This document shows, piece after piece, positions 1 to 8,598 of a stretch of DNA of 64,000 nt (positions within the stretch are counted from its first letter, which is position 1; the number at the start of each line of letters is the position of its first letter). Both the position numbers and the translations under genes were made by a program. This stretch comes from Sphingopyxis macrogoltabida (GTDB taxonomy: Bacteria > Pseudomonadota > Alphaproteobacteria > Sphingomonadales > Sphingomonadaceae). A model generated the notes under the pieces. It made no database searches. It was not told where the DNA came from and saw only the letters and a list, made by a program, of their open reading frames with translations. The DNA is taken from NCBI RefSeq assembly GCF_001307295.1, contig NZ_CP012700.1, positions 1,739,001 through 1,803,000 of the forward strand, read 5' to 3'.

Positions 1-416
1 CATCGCTCGCCGCGCTTGGTATGGCCAATGCCGATCCGCTGAACGAGGATGGCGAACGTGGTTCGATCGTGCTCACCGCGTCGGCCGCGGCGCAGGATGC
101 GCAGATCGGGCAGGTCGGTTACGGCTCTTTGAAGGCCGGAGTGAACGGTCTTGTCCTGCCGATGGCGCGCGATCTGATGGACATCGGCATCCGCGTCAAT
201 TCGATCATGCCGGGTATTTTCGCGACGCCGCCGATGTTGGCGGTGAAGGACAAGGCGCCCGCGATCTTCGAGGGGCTGGCGGCGTCGGTGCCGTTTCCGA
301 AGCGCCTCGGCAAGCCCGAGGAATTCGGGTCGCTTGTCCTTGAACTTGCGCGCAACAGCTATTTCAACGGGCAGAATCTGCGTCTCGACGGCGCGATCCG
401 CATGCCGCCCAAATAG
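1..416 (+). CDS. SDR-family oxidoreductase (3-hydroxyacyl-CoA dehydrogenase type), 5' end outside window
   Basis: C-terminal part of a short-chain dehydrogenase; the reading frame is open to the left edge (codons begin at base 3), so the NAD-binding Rossmann start lies outside. Visible are the catalytic segment with a Ser-containing strand (SIVLTASAAA) followed by YGSLK (the YxxxK pair), the substrate-loop start VNSIMPGIFATPPM, and a C-terminus ending NGQNLRLDGAIRMPPK. The spacing and the Q-D-A-Q-I-G-Q segment resemble HSD17B10-like 3-hydroxyacyl-CoA dehydrogenases, so a beta-oxidation role is inferred. The next gene follows after about 20 bases, suggesting co-transcription. Confidence 0.85.
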   Translation, partial: SLAALGMANADPLNEDGERGSIVLTASAAAQDAQIGQVGYGSLKAGVNGLVLPMARDLMDIGIRVNSIMPGIFATPPMLAVKDKAPAIFEGLAASVPFPKRLGKPEEFGSLVLELARNSYFNGQNLRLDGAIRMPPK

Positions 417-435
417 ACCGGAACAGGACAGAGAT

Positions 436-1455
436 TTGAACGCACCCCAGCAGTTTCCGTTTGCCCGCCAGTCGGCGGGTCCCGCGCCGCTGCGCCGTCC
501 GGGGTCGATCCGGCGGACCACGTCGATCGATTCGGACTGGCCCGACGGCTTCGGCGAACCATGGATCATGACCGGGCGGGGACGCGACTTGCTGACCCCG
601 TTCGATGGTGGTGCGATCGAGGTTGCGAGCGGCGGTTTCACCATCAAGGCGTCGCCGCTGCGCGAGATACTGGCGATCGATATCTCCGCCGACCATCCAC
701 GGGTCGACGAGATGGTCGGGGTGCGCGCGGGCGGCGCGAGCCGGACGGCACTGGCCGACGTGCTGGGCGACCTGCGCGGCACGCCGCTGTTCCAGGTGCT
801 CGACGATTATGCCGGTGCCAGTCTTGTCGCCGGGTGGATCTGGTCGCGCTGGAGCGACGACTGGCATCAGCGGATGGCGAGCAACCGCGCCAGATCGGGC
901 GCGAGCAGCAAGGGGCGGATGGTCAACATTTGTACCGGCTTCACCGAAGGCGGCAGTTCGCTGACCGCGGACGGCGACGTCGATCACAGCGACCAGTCGG
1001 CGACCGAGGTCGGCCCGCTGGCGAATCCCGACGACCCTATCGGCTGGCACGACATGCCGGTGCAACAGGGACGCCCGCTCGCCCGCCGGGCACGGCGAAT
1101 CGACGTGTGGCGCGGCGAAGGGGTGCTGAAGGTCGATGCCGCCTTTCAGGACAGCGGCCCGAACCCGCAGGGGACGCGTACCGCGATCCACGAATATCGC
1201 GTTTATGCAGAGGTCGCCGAACGCAACGGCACCTTGCTTTCGCTCCAGGCGCTGCCGCTGATCCTGCCGTTCCGCGAATGCCCCGGCGCCTCGATGAAGG
1301 CGACGCGGATGGTCGGGCAGCACGTCGGCGAGTTCCGGCAGGCGGTTCTCGACACGCTGGTCGGCACGGTCGGCTGCACCCACCTCAATGACGTCCTGCG
1401 TGCGCTGGCCGACGTCCCCGTCTTGGCAAGTTTGTTGCCGAAAGAAGCGGAGTAG
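436..1455 (+). CDS. DUF2889 family protein
   Basis: 339-residue protein recognised as DUF2889 from its pattern of an N-terminal domain (IEVASGGFTIKAS...), a middle segment naming a sample-like motif (CTGFTEGGSS) and a C-terminal half ending FRECPGASMKATRM...VGCTHLNDVLRALADV. The Cys in FRECPGA and the GCTHLND motif are the family's typical features. Function is unknown; members often sit in steroid, terpenoid or aromatic CoA-thioester clusters, as here. I chose the TTG at 436 because it follows a GGACAGAG-like ribosome site just after the upstream SDR; a longer in-frame ATG at 334 would overlap that gene. Confidence 0.8.
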   Translation: MNAPQQFPFARQSAGPAPLRRPGSIRRTTSIDSDWPDGFGEPWIMTGRGRDLLTPFDGGAIEVASGGFTIKASPLREILAIDISADHPRVDEMVGVRAGGASRTALADVLGDLRGTPLFQVLDDYAGASLVAGWIWSRWSDDWHQRMASNRARSGASSKGRMVNICTGFTEGGSSLTADGDVDHSDQSATEVGPLANPDDPIGWHDMPVQQGRPLARRARRIDVWRGEGVLKVDAAFQDSGPNPQGTRTAIHEYRVYAEVAERNGTLLSLQALPLILPFRECPGASMKATRMVGQHVGEFRQAVLDTLVGTVGCTHLNDVLRALADVPVLASLLPKEAE

Positions 1456-1517
1456 CGCGATTTTTTCGCCCTTTCCGCAGCGGAAGGCGTAATCCACTTG
1501 TCTGTCTTGTTAGACTT

Positions 1518-1529
1518 AGTTATATAACT
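1518..1529. promoter_or_regulatory. Palindromic operator AGTTATATAACT in TonB-receptor promoter
   Basis: Perfect 12-bp palindrome 46 bp upstream of the receptor start. Its core TATATA (1521-1526) also reads as a -10 box, with TTGTCT (1498-1503) at exactly 17 bp as a -35 box. The same or nearly the same palindrome occurs at 6518, 8568, 25900 and 34144, each between or just upstream of catabolic units, so I read it as an operator overlapping the -10. The GntR/FCD protein at 6585 is the best candidate ligand-sensing binder because one copy lies in its own promoter. Confidence 0.6.
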
Positions 1530-1574
1530 GGCCAAGCGAGGACGCCAGGAAGCCTCGTGGGGAGGATGTTGACC

Positions 1575-3980
1575 ATGATTTTCAAGCAGAATCGCGATTC
1601 GGCCCGATTGCTTGCGGCGGTCTCGCTTGGCGCGATTGCGCTTTCGGCTGTCCCCGCCTTTGCCCAGGCGGCGCCCGAAGAGACCCAATATGACGATGAC
1701 GCGATCGTCGTCATCGGCGTGACCAAGCAGGACGCGAACATCCAGGAAACGCCGATCGCGATCACCGCATTCAGCGGCGAGACGCTGACCGAACAGGGCA
1801 TTTCGAAGGTCGAAGACATCGCGAGCTTCACCCCCGGGTTCAACATCCGCGGTGCGGGCAACAATCCCACCGCCTTCTCGCTCGCGATGCGCGGGCAGGT
1901 CCAGAACGACAATATCGCGACGCTCGAGCCATCGGTCGGTACCTATCTCGACGAAATGTATATCGCGCGCGCCTATGGCCTCAACGTCGAACTCGTCGAT
2001 GTCGAAAGCGTCCAGGTGCTCAAAGGTCCGCAGGGAACACTCTTCGGCCGCAACACCTCGGCGGGTGCGGTGCTGATCCAGACCGCCAATCCGCGCTATG
2101 ACGAAATCTCGGGCAAGATGAGCGCGACCTATGGCCGCTTCGACGAGCGCACCGGTCAGGCGGTGCTCAACCTCGGCCTGTCGGATAGTCTCGCGATCCG
2201 CGGCGCGCTCTATTACCAGAAGCGCGACGGGTACAAGACCGACATCAATACCGGCGCGAAATATGAAGGCCGCGAGACGTGGAACGGCCGCGTTAAGCTC
2301 GGCTGGAAGCCGACCGACACGTTCGAAATCCTGCTGTCGGGCGAATGGTACGACACCTATATCGACGGGCCCGTCCGACAGAACTTGTTCTTTAACGCGC
2401 CCGCGGCTTTCGGTCCGGCAAAGCCAATCGTCGACGGTATCGCTGCGGCCGAGCGCGAAGAATTCGGCGGCAATCCGAATCTTGCCGCGCTCACGCCTCC
2501 GTCGGCGGTAATCGGCGCCGACCCGCGCGGGCCGTTCAACAAGACGCAGACGCAGACCTACACCGCCAAATTCATCCTCGACACCAGCTTTGGTCAGGTC
2601 CGCTGGATTAACGGCTATCGCGGCGTCCAGAGCGAGAATATCATCGACCTCGACGGATCGAGCTTTGCCGGGCATTTCACCGAGGGAACGCAGGATCTGA
2701 AGCAATATTCGACCGAGCTTCAGGCCACCGGGACGGCGTTCGACGATCGGCTCAACTTCGCAACTGGCATCACCTATTTTCGTGAAACCGGTTTCGACCA
2801 GTCGCGCTCGAACCTGTTCAACGGCAAGTTTGCCGCAGGACCGACTGTGCCGGCGGAATTCGTCGGAAGGACGAGCTGGTCGAACTTCTCGGGCACGCTC
2901 GATAACGACAGCTTCGGCATGTACGGCCAGCTCAACTATGCGCTGACCGACCGGTTCAACGTTACCGGCGGCCTGCGCTATTCGATCGACGACAAGCGTG
3001 TGATCACGCAGTCGGGCGACGTCGTCGACAACACCGACCAGTTCGTCCGCTGTACGCCGGCAACGGTCGCGATCCCCTGCGATCGCGAACGGCACAAGAC
3101 CTTCACCAACCTGTCGTATACGATCGGTGCCGACTATGACGTGACCGACGATATCCTGATCTATGCCAAGCACAGCAAGGGCTATCGTTCGGGCGCGCTA
3201 CAGCTTCGCACGGTTACGCTCGCGGATTCGATCCCGTCGGATCCCGAAATCGTCAACGAGCAGGAAATCGGTATCAAGACGACCTTCCTGGGCGGCCGGG
3301 CGCGCTTCAACATCGCGGGATATCATAACAAGGTGCGCGATGCGCAGCGGAGCCCTGTCCTCGCGCCGAATGGCGTCAGCCAGACGGTGATCGAGAACGC
3401 CGACACCGAAACCTGGGGCGTCGAAGCGGATGCGTCATTCGAGGTTGTGGACGGCTTCACCATCTTTGGGTCGGGCGCGCTCACCGATCCCAAATACACG
3501 CGTTACGAAGGCAAGGCGCTTGCCGGCATCCCGCCGGCGCAGACCATCGTGACGGTCGACAAAAGCGATTATCTGCTCATCGGTATTGTCAAGAAGCAGT
3601 TCACTGTCGGCGCCAACCTGAAACAGGATCTTGGCGGGGTCGGGCTCGACGCCAACATCGTCTATGCCTGGCAGGGCAAGATGCCGCAGATCGACATTCC
3701 GGTGAACATGTTCACTTCGACCGCGCCCGGTGGCCTCGGGCTGACACAGGCACAGGCCGATCAGCTTGCCGCCGTTGCCCAGTCGGGATCGCTCGGCCTG
3801 CTCAATGCCCGCGTCGCGCTCAGCTTCGGCCCCGAAAAGAATTTCGAGGTCGCGCTATGGGGCAAGAACCTGACCAATGATCAGGAACAGCAATATACGC
3901 TGCTGCTCAGCAACATCTATGTCGGCACCTCGTACAACGAACCGCGCAGCTACGGCGTGACCGCCAGCGTCAAATTCTAG
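1575..3980 (+). CDS. TonB-dependent receptor
   Basis: About 800-residue outer-membrane receptor. A Sec signal peptide (MIFKQNRDSARLLAAV... cut after AVPAFA) is followed by a TonB-box-like stretch (DDAIVVIGVTKQ), the plug domain with PIAITAFSGE and the landmark LKGPQGTLFGRNTSAG, then a long beta-barrel ending in Tyr/Val-rich strands with a terminal Phe (GVTASVKF). These features define active uptake energised by TonB-ExbBD. Placing it at the head of the cluster suggests import of the cluster's hydrophobic substrate. ATG 1575 is preferred over ATG 1566 and GTG 1557 since GGAGG at 1561-1565 is then at a normal 9-base spacing. Confidence 0.95.
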   Translation: MIFKQNRDSARLLAAVSLGAIALSAVPAFAQAAPEETQYDDDAIVVIGVTKQDANIQETPIAITAFSGETLTEQGISKVEDIASFTPGFNIRGAGNNPTAFSLAMRGQVQNDNIATLEPSVGTYLDEMYIARAYGLNVELVDVESVQVLKGPQGTLFGRNTSAGAVLIQTANPRYDEISGKMSATYGRFDERTGQAVLNLGLSDSLAIRGALYYQKRDGYKTDINTGAKYEGRETWNGRVKLGWKPTDTFEILLSGEWYDTYIDGPVRQNLFFNAPAAFGPAKPIVDGIAAAEREEFGGNPNLAALTPPSAVIGADPRGPFNKTQTQTYTAKFILDTSFGQVRWINGYRGVQSENIIDLDGSSFAGHFTEGTQDLKQYSTELQATGTAFDDRLNFATGITYFRETGFDQSRSNLFNGKFAAGPTVPAEFVGRTSWSNFSGTLDNDSFGMYGQLNYALTDRFNVTGGLRYSIDDKRVITQSGDVVDNTDQFVRCTPATVAIPCDRERHKTFTNLSYTIGADYDVTDDILIYAKHSKGYRSGALQLRTVTLADSIPSDPEIVNEQEIGIKTTFLGGRARFNIAGYHNKVRDAQRSPVLAPNGVSQTVIENADTETWGVEADASFEVVDGFTIFGSGALTDPKYTRYEGKALAGIPPAQTIVTVDKSDYLLIGIVKKQFTVGANLKQDLGGVGLDANIVYAWQGKMPQIDIPVNMFTSTAPGGLGLTQAQADQLAAVAQSGSLGLLNARVALSFGPEKNFEVALWGKNLTNDQEQQYTLLLSNIYVGTSYNEPRSYGVTASVKF

Positions 3981-4009
3981 GACCACAGGGCGCTCCTCTG
4001 GAGCAATGG

Positions 4010-4046
4010 GGGAGGGACGGCGTTGCCGGACCTCCCTCTTTTTTTC
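4010..4046 (+). terminator. Rho-independent terminator after TonB receptor
   Basis: A two-part stem, GGGAGG pairing with CCTCCC and an inner CGGC/GCCG around a 3-nt loop, is followed by TCTTTTTTT. It sits between the receptor stop and the MFS gene whose ribosome site begins only about 10 bases later, so it may lower rather than abolish expression of the carrier relative to the receptor. Confidence 0.75.
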
Positions 4047-4060
4047 GCGAAAGGAGAGCC

Positions 4061-5311
4061 ATGCCTTCAGAAATGTCTAGCCGCCGCGGCCTTACGCTCG
4101 GCCTGCTCGTAGTCGTCGCGATCCTGAGCTATGTCGACCGGCAAGTTTTCACGCTGTTTCAGGACGACATCAAGGTCGAACTCGGCCTTGATGACGGCCA
4201 GCTCGGCTTGCTTACCGGCATCGCATTCGCTGCATTTTACGCGCTCGCTGCTTTTCCGATCGCGCGTTACGCCGACCGCGGCGACCGGCGGCTGGTGATC
4301 GCCGTCTGCGTTTCGATCTGGAGCGCCGCGACCGCGGTTTCGGCCTTCGCGCACAGCTTCGTTCAGATGTTGCTGGCGCGCATAGGTCTCGCCGCGGCCG
4401 AGGCGGGCGCCGGCCCGGCCGGGATGTCGCTGCTCACCGATATTTTCCCCAAGGAACGCCGCACGACGATCATCTCTATCATGCTCGCCGCCAACGCTGT
4501 CGGCCTGTCGGGCGGGCTCGCGCTCGCGGGCTGGCTCTCGCAATGGTATGACTGGCGCACGGTGTTCCTGATCGTCGGCCTGCCCGGGATCGCGGTGGGC
4601 CTGCTTGTCTATCTGCTCGCCGCCGAGCCGCGCCGGCGCGGTGTTGCCGAACCCGCCCCGGTACAGCAAACGAGCCTCGGCGAGGTGCTGCGCACGATGG
4701 CATCGAACCCGTCGCTGCGCTGGGTTGGCCTGTTGCTCTGCATGGTTCCGCTCACCGGCTTTGCCTTCATCCTGTGGGGGGCGTCCTTCTTTCAGCGCGT
4801 GCATGGCATGGACAAGACCGAAACCGGTTTCTGGCTCGGCGGTGCAATGGCGGCGGGGCTCGTCATCGGCAATCTTGTCGCCGGATGGGTAAGCGACCGT
4901 TACGGCCACGCGAAGCCAGGTTTCAACGGCTGGTTCGCCGGCCTCGGGTTGCTGGTTTCCTTTCCTTTCGGCGTCGGGTTCGCGCTGACCAGTAACGCTT
5001 ATGTCGCGCTCGCCTGTTTCGTCGTCGTCAAATTCATGATGACGCTGCACCTCGGGCCGATCATCTCGCTCTGCTTCGCGCAGGTGCCGGTGCAGATGCG
5101 CGCGATGATGTCGGCGACGATCAACATGTTCATCGGCCTCGCCGGTGTCGGGCTGGGTGGGACAGTCGCGGGCTACCTCAGCAAGGCCTTCACGCCGAGC
5201 TATGGCGAGCTTTCGCTGCAGCCGTCGCTGGCGATCCTGTCGTGCTGCCTGCTGGTCGGCGGCATCGCCGCGATCATGGCGGGGCGGACGGCCCGGCCGA
5301 TCGAGGAATAG
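4061..5311 (+). CDS. MFS transporter (Spinster-like)
   Basis: 416-residue, 12-helix major facilitator. The first helix carries ILSYVDRQVFTLF, the D-R-Q signature common in Spinster-type MFS of Sphingomonads, and the loop 2-3 motif appears as YADRGDRR. Predicted inner-membrane carrier; the natural substrate is not deducible, but its position behind the TonB receptor argues for moving the substrate or an intermediate across the cytoplasmic membrane. Start supported by AAAGGAGAG just upstream. Confidence 0.9.
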   Translation: MPSEMSSRRGLTLGLLVVVAILSYVDRQVFTLFQDDIKVELGLDDGQLGLLTGIAFAAFYALAAFPIARYADRGDRRLVIAVCVSIWSAATAVSAFAHSFVQMLLARIGLAAAEAGAGPAGMSLLTDIFPKERRTTIISIMLAANAVGLSGGLALAGWLSQWYDWRTVFLIVGLPGIAVGLLVYLLAAEPRRRGVAEPAPVQQTSLGEVLRTMASNPSLRWVGLLLCMVPLTGFAFILWGASFFQRVHGMDKTETGFWLGGAMAAGLVIGNLVAGWVSDRYGHAKPGFNGWFAGLGLLVSFPFGVGFALTSNAYVALACFVVVKFMMTLHLGPIISLCFAQVPVQMRAMMSATINMFIGLAGVGLGGTVAGYLSKAFTPSYGELSLQPSLAILSCCLLVGGIAAIMAGRTARPIEE

Positions 5312-5318
5312 AGGGCTG

Positions 5319-5341
5319 CCTCTCCCTTCGAAGGGGAGGGG
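5319..5341. terminator. Hairpin between convergent genes
   Basis: CTCCC-TTCG-AAGGGGAG stem in the 37-bp gap between the MFS gene (+) and the amidohydrolase (-). Probably a bidirectional terminator; there is no strong T-run on either strand, so confidence is moderate. Confidence 0.5.
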
Positions 5342-5348
5342 CCGTTGA

Positions 5349-6464
5349 TCAGGCCGCGGCCTTCGCGCTCGTCACCACCTCCGGTGTCACACCGAACAGC
5401 CGCGCGGCATTCAGCCCCAATATATTCCGCCGCACCTCGTCGCTGACGGCCATCCCTTCGAACAACTCGTCGATGATCCGGCGGCTGACGGGGAAGGTCC
5501 CTTCGGCGTGCGGATAGTCCGAACCCCACATCACATTCTTCGCCCCCGGCAGCCCTGCCGCCGCCGAAGCGATGCACGCGCGGTCGTGCTGGAAGCTCGC
5601 CCAGACCTGGTCGTCGATGATCCGGCTCGGCGCGCGGCCGAGTTTCGGGAGAACGAAGTTGGCGTGCGCGACCGACACCTCGTCCATGCGCTCGGCCAGC
5701 GCGACCAGCCAACTCGCACCGCTTTCGATGAAGGCGACCTTGGCGCCCGGACTGCGGTCGAGGACGCCGCCCGACACGAGATACATGACGCTATGCTGCG
5801 CATCGTTCATCTGGTTGGTGTAGTTGATGATCCCGGCGCCGGGGCCGCGCTCGACGATCACGCTTTCGAGGCCGGTGCCCGTGTGCATCACGAACACGAT
5901 GCCCAGTGCCGCCGCCTTGGCGAAGACCGGATCCCATGCGTCGCTGTTATATTTGGGCAGCGTGGGCGGTGTCGTTGCCGGCAGCATCGCGGCGGTGAAG
6001 CCTTTCGAGGCCAGATAGTCGAGTTCGGCGAGCGTGTTCGAGAAATCGAGCACGGGTAGCATGCCGCAACGGACGAAGCGGTTCGGGTGGCCGCCGAGAA
6101 AACTGTCGTTCCAGTCGTTGTAGAGCCGCGCCGAGGCCGCTTCGGCGTCGGGATTGTCGAGGCAGTAGAGCCACAGGCCGAGCGACGGAAAGCAGATTTC
6201 CGCATCGATGCCCTCGAGCTCCATGTCCTCGAGCCGTCCGGGTATCTCGCGAATGCCCTTGCGCTGGGCATCGCCGAGTTGCTTTTCGCGATGTTGCCCG
6301 ACGCGCAGGCGATAGATGATCTTGTCCTTCGTCCCGGTGACCAGATACTCGCCTTCCATCCGGGCGTGGATCGCATGATCCTTCAGCGACGCGGGCAGGC
6401 CGTCGAGGAAGATGTCCGCTGGCTCCATGATGTGGCTGTCGGCGCTGAACACAAAGGGTTTCAT
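5349..6464 (-). CDS. Amidohydrolase_2 family protein
   Basis: 371-residue TIM-barrel metal-dependent hydrolase/decarboxylase of the ACMSD-like amidohydrolase_2 group. It opens with FSADSHIMEP (the DSHxxEP metal-site variant), has FVMHTGTG in mid-protein, and ends with the conserved MWGSDYPHAEGTFP, where the Asp is a metal ligand. Family members hydrolyse C-N or C-C bonds or decarboxylate; the reaction here is unknown. A second family member is at 24505-25818, so the two may act on successive intermediates. It is transcribed divergently from the GntR regulator across the 6518 palindrome. Confidence 0.9.
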   Translation of the reverse strand: MKPFVFSADSHIMEPADIFLDGLPASLKDHAIHARMEGEYLVTGTKDKIIYRLRVGQHREKQLGDAQRKGIREIPGRLEDMELEGIDAEICFPSLGLWLYCLDNPDAEAASARLYNDWNDSFLGGHPNRFVRCGMLPVLDFSNTLAELDYLASKGFTAAMLPATTPPTLPKYNSDAWDPVFAKAAALGIVFVMHTGTGLESVIVERGPGAGIINYTNQMNDAQHSVMYLVSGGVLDRSPGAKVAFIESGASWLVALAERMDEVSVAHANFVLPKLGRAPSRIIDDQVWASFQHDRACIASAAAGLPGAKNVMWGSDYPHAEGTFPVSRRIIDELFEGMAVSDEVRRNILGLNAARLFGVTPEVVTSAKAAA

Positions 6465-6517
6465 CGGGAAATCTCCTCACGACTCGCTTTTCGCATTTGC
6501 TCGATTAAAAGATACCT

Positions 6518-6529
6518 AGTTATATAAGT
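6518..6529. promoter_or_regulatory. Palindromic operator (AGTTATATAAGT) between amidohydrolase and gntR
   Basis: One mismatch from the perfect palindrome at 1518. It lies in the 120-bp divergent region, 54 bp from the amidohydrolase start and 56 bp from gntR, suitable for controlling both and for autoregulation of the GntR protein. Confidence 0.6.
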
Positions 6530-6584
6530 CAAGCGCCACATAGGATAGACAATTCGCAATATCGCGCATAAACAGGTATCTGTT

Positions 6585-7307
6585 ATGGCAGTCCATCTTG
6601 AACCGCGCGGCCCGGCCGAAACCCTCGCCAGCCGCACCGCGCGCCAGCTCTCGCAGCTTAGCCTCGCGGCCGTCCCTGGCACGCACCTCGGTGCGGAGGA
6701 CGAGTTGCTCGTACGCTTCGGCGTCAGCCGCCCGACGTTGCGCCAGGCTGCGAAGCTCGTAGAGCGCGACCGCCTGATCAGCATTCGGCGCGGTGCGCAG
6801 GGGGGCTATTATGCCGAACGCCCCGACGCACGCGACGCGATCCAGTCGCTCGCGCGATTTCTGCGCATGAAGGGCGCCCATCTCGGCCATGTCATTCAGG
6901 TCACACGGCCAGTCTCCGAAGAGGCCGCCGTTGCCGCTGCGCGTTACCGCACCGCCGCCGATGTCGAAGCTTTGCAAGCCTTTGCCGCGACGATCGATGC
7001 GCGCGATACCCCCCGCGACCTGATCGCCGCCGAGGTCGAAATGGCGCGGCTGATTTCGCAGATGAGCGGCAATCCGGTCGTCGAGCTGATCCTCGAAATC
7101 GGTTACAGCTTTGGCCTCGACGAAAAGGGCGGGGACCTCTACGCCGATCCGGACCGGCGCCGTCGCACGCGCGACATGCAGCGCAGCCTGTGCAACGCGA
7201 TCATCGACGGCGATCCCGACATCGCCCGGCTGATGATGCGGCGGCGATCGGACCAGTTTGACGCATGGCTGCATCTGGGCGATGCGGCGAAGAAGGATCG
7301 GCAATGA
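6585..7307 (+). CDS. GntR-family transcriptional regulator, FCD domain (FadR subfamily)
   Basis: 240-residue regulator. The N-terminal winged helix is clear (LGAEDELLVRFGVSRPTLRQ followed by an IRRGAQGGYY wing); the rest is an all-helical FCD effector domain with Glu/His/Asp-rich helices typical of carboxylate or acyl-CoA sensing. It shares ATGA with the next gene. A copy of the recurrent AT palindrome lies in its own promoter and four more copies lie upstream of other cluster units, so it is the leading candidate for pathway-wide control; that link is inferred from position only. Confidence 0.9.
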   Translation: MAVHLEPRGPAETLASRTARQLSQLSLAAVPGTHLGAEDELLVRFGVSRPTLRQAAKLVERDRLISIRRGAQGGYYAERPDARDAIQSLARFLRMKGAHLGHVIQVTRPVSEEAAVAAARYRTAADVEALQAFAATIDARDTPRDLIAAEVEMARLISQMSGNPVVELILEIGYSFGLDEKGGDLYADPDRRRRTRDMQRSLCNAIIDGDPDIARLMMRRRSDQFDAWLHLGDAAKKDRQ

Positions 7308-8530
7308 GCATCGTCGAATATCGGGGTTTCGCGGGCGTCCGGCTCGAGGCCGAAGTGATCGGCTCCGAAAACGATCCCGCGGTCCTGCTGCTCCACGGCG
7401 CCGGGCAGACGCGCGCCGTGTGGGCGGGCGTCGCGGATGCGCTCGAACAGGCAGGGCGGCGCGTTATCAGCCTCGACCTGCGCGGTCATGGCGGCAGCGA
7501 ATGGCCAGACGACGGGCGCTATGATTTCGAGGCGCTGGTCGAGGATTTGCGTGCCGTGCTCGCGCAAATGGGTACGCGTCCCGTCGTCGTCGCGTCGACG
7601 CTCGGCGGCTGGATCGCGAGCGCCGCGCTCGAACGCGATGCGGCTTTGCTGGCTTCGGGCCTCGTGCTCGTCGACTCGCCGGTCCACGTCGATCCGGCGC
7701 TCGCGCAGCGGGTCGGCGAACGCCTGCGCGAAGCGGCCACGCTTGCGCCGGGACAGGCGCAATGGGACGTCCGGCTGTTCGACACGCTCGACACCTCGGC
7801 CATGGCAGACCGGCTCGACGGGGTCGCCGCGAAGATCGCGCTGCCCACGCTCTATGTCCGCGGTGCGATCAGCGAACTCGTCTCGAAGGAAGATGCCGCT
7901 GCCTTCGTAGGCCAACTGCCCGATGGCGAACTGGTTGAGGTCGAGAATAGCGCGCTCGTCGTCACCGACGACCGCGCCGATGCGCTGGGTGGCTATCTGA
8001 TCGATTTCCTCGAGCGCCGCGCGCCGCGCGGTTCGCCCGAATATCGCGCCGGCAGCGATGCGCGCACCTTCCGCGATGCACTAGGCTGCTTTGCTACCGG
8101 TGTGACCGTGGTGACGGCGATGTGCCCCGACGGCAGTCCGATCGGGCTCACCGCGAACAGCTTCACCTCGGTATCGCTCGATCCGCCGATGCTGCTCGTC
8201 TGTATCGCCAACACCGCCGGCAGTGCGCCCTATTTGCGCGATGCCGAACGCTTTGCGGTCAACGTCCTCCAGATCGGCCAGCAGCCGACCTCGAACCGCT
8301 TCGCGGGGAAGGGCGAGGATCGCTTCGGCGTCACCCCTTGGGAAGTCGGCGAATATGGCACCCCGGTACTCACCGGATCGCTCTCCAGCTTCGAATGCGC
8401 GCGCGACGCGGTGCACGACGGGGGCGACCATTTTATCCTCGTCGGGCGGGTGCTCAAGGCGATCTTTGAGCCGCGTCGCGACCCCTTGCTCTATTTCCGC
8501 GGCAAATATCGCAAACTCCATTTCGCTTGA
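7304..8530 (+). CDS. Alpha/beta-hydrolase-fold (degenerate triad) fused to flavin reductase domain
   Basis: 408-residue fusion. Residues 1-240 are an alpha/beta hydrolase fold with an oxyanion-region HGAGQ (31-35). The nucleophile elbow reads ASTLGG, placing Thr99 where Ser is expected. The acid position is Glu191 (SEL for the usual SDL), and the usual catalytic His of the 'GAGHMV' block is Leu218 (NSALVV). All three triad positions are therefore altered. Residues from about 246 are a flavin reductase-like FMN-binding domain (TFRDALGCFATGVTVVTA, GLTANSFTSVSLDPPMLLVC) ending YRKLHFA. The second domain would supply reduced flavin to a monooxygenase. Start ATG overlaps the gntR stop (ATGA); an upstream ATG at 7265 would overlap gntR more deeply. 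Confidence 0.9.
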   Translation: MSIVEYRGFAGVRLEAEVIGSENDPAVLLLHGAGQTRAVWAGVADALEQAGRRVISLDLRGHGGSEWPDDGRYDFEALVEDLRAVLAQMGTRPVVVASTLGGWIASAALERDAALLASGLVLVDSPVHVDPALAQRVGERLREAATLAPGQAQWDVRLFDTLDTSAMADRLDGVAAKIALPTLYVRGAISELVSKEDAAAFVGQLPDGELVEVENSALVVTDDRADALGGYLIDFLERRAPRGSPEYRAGSDARTFRDALGCFATGVTVVTAMCPDGSPIGLTANSFTSVSLDPPMLLVCIANTAGSAPYLRDAERFAVNVLQIGQQPTSNRFAGKGEDRFGVTPWEVGEYGTPVLTGSLSSFECARDAVHDGGDHFILVGRVLKAIFEPRRDPLLYFRGKYRKLHFA

Positions 8531-8567
8531 CGACTGGACAAGCAGCCGCCAGCATCATATCCAACCT

Positions 8568-8579
8568 AGTTATATACCT
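8568..8579. promoter_or_regulatory. Palindromic operator variant (AGTTATATACCT)
   Basis: Third copy of the recurrent palindrome; the left half is perfect and the right half has lost two matches. It is 20 bp upstream of the thiolase-like gene, marking a separate promoter for the 8599-14665 unit even though the preceding gene ends only 38 bp earlier. Confidence 0.5.
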
Positions 8580-8598
8580 AGAATCGGAGGAGAGGCGG

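Noticed and set aside
1467..1489. Hairpin after the DUF2889 gene as terminator
   Set aside because: The CGCC/GGCG and TTCCG/CGGAA stem has a bulge and no T-run downstream.
1203..3173. 656-codon minus-strand open frame
   Set aside because: Lies opposite the TonB receptor and DUF2889 genes, both strongly supported.
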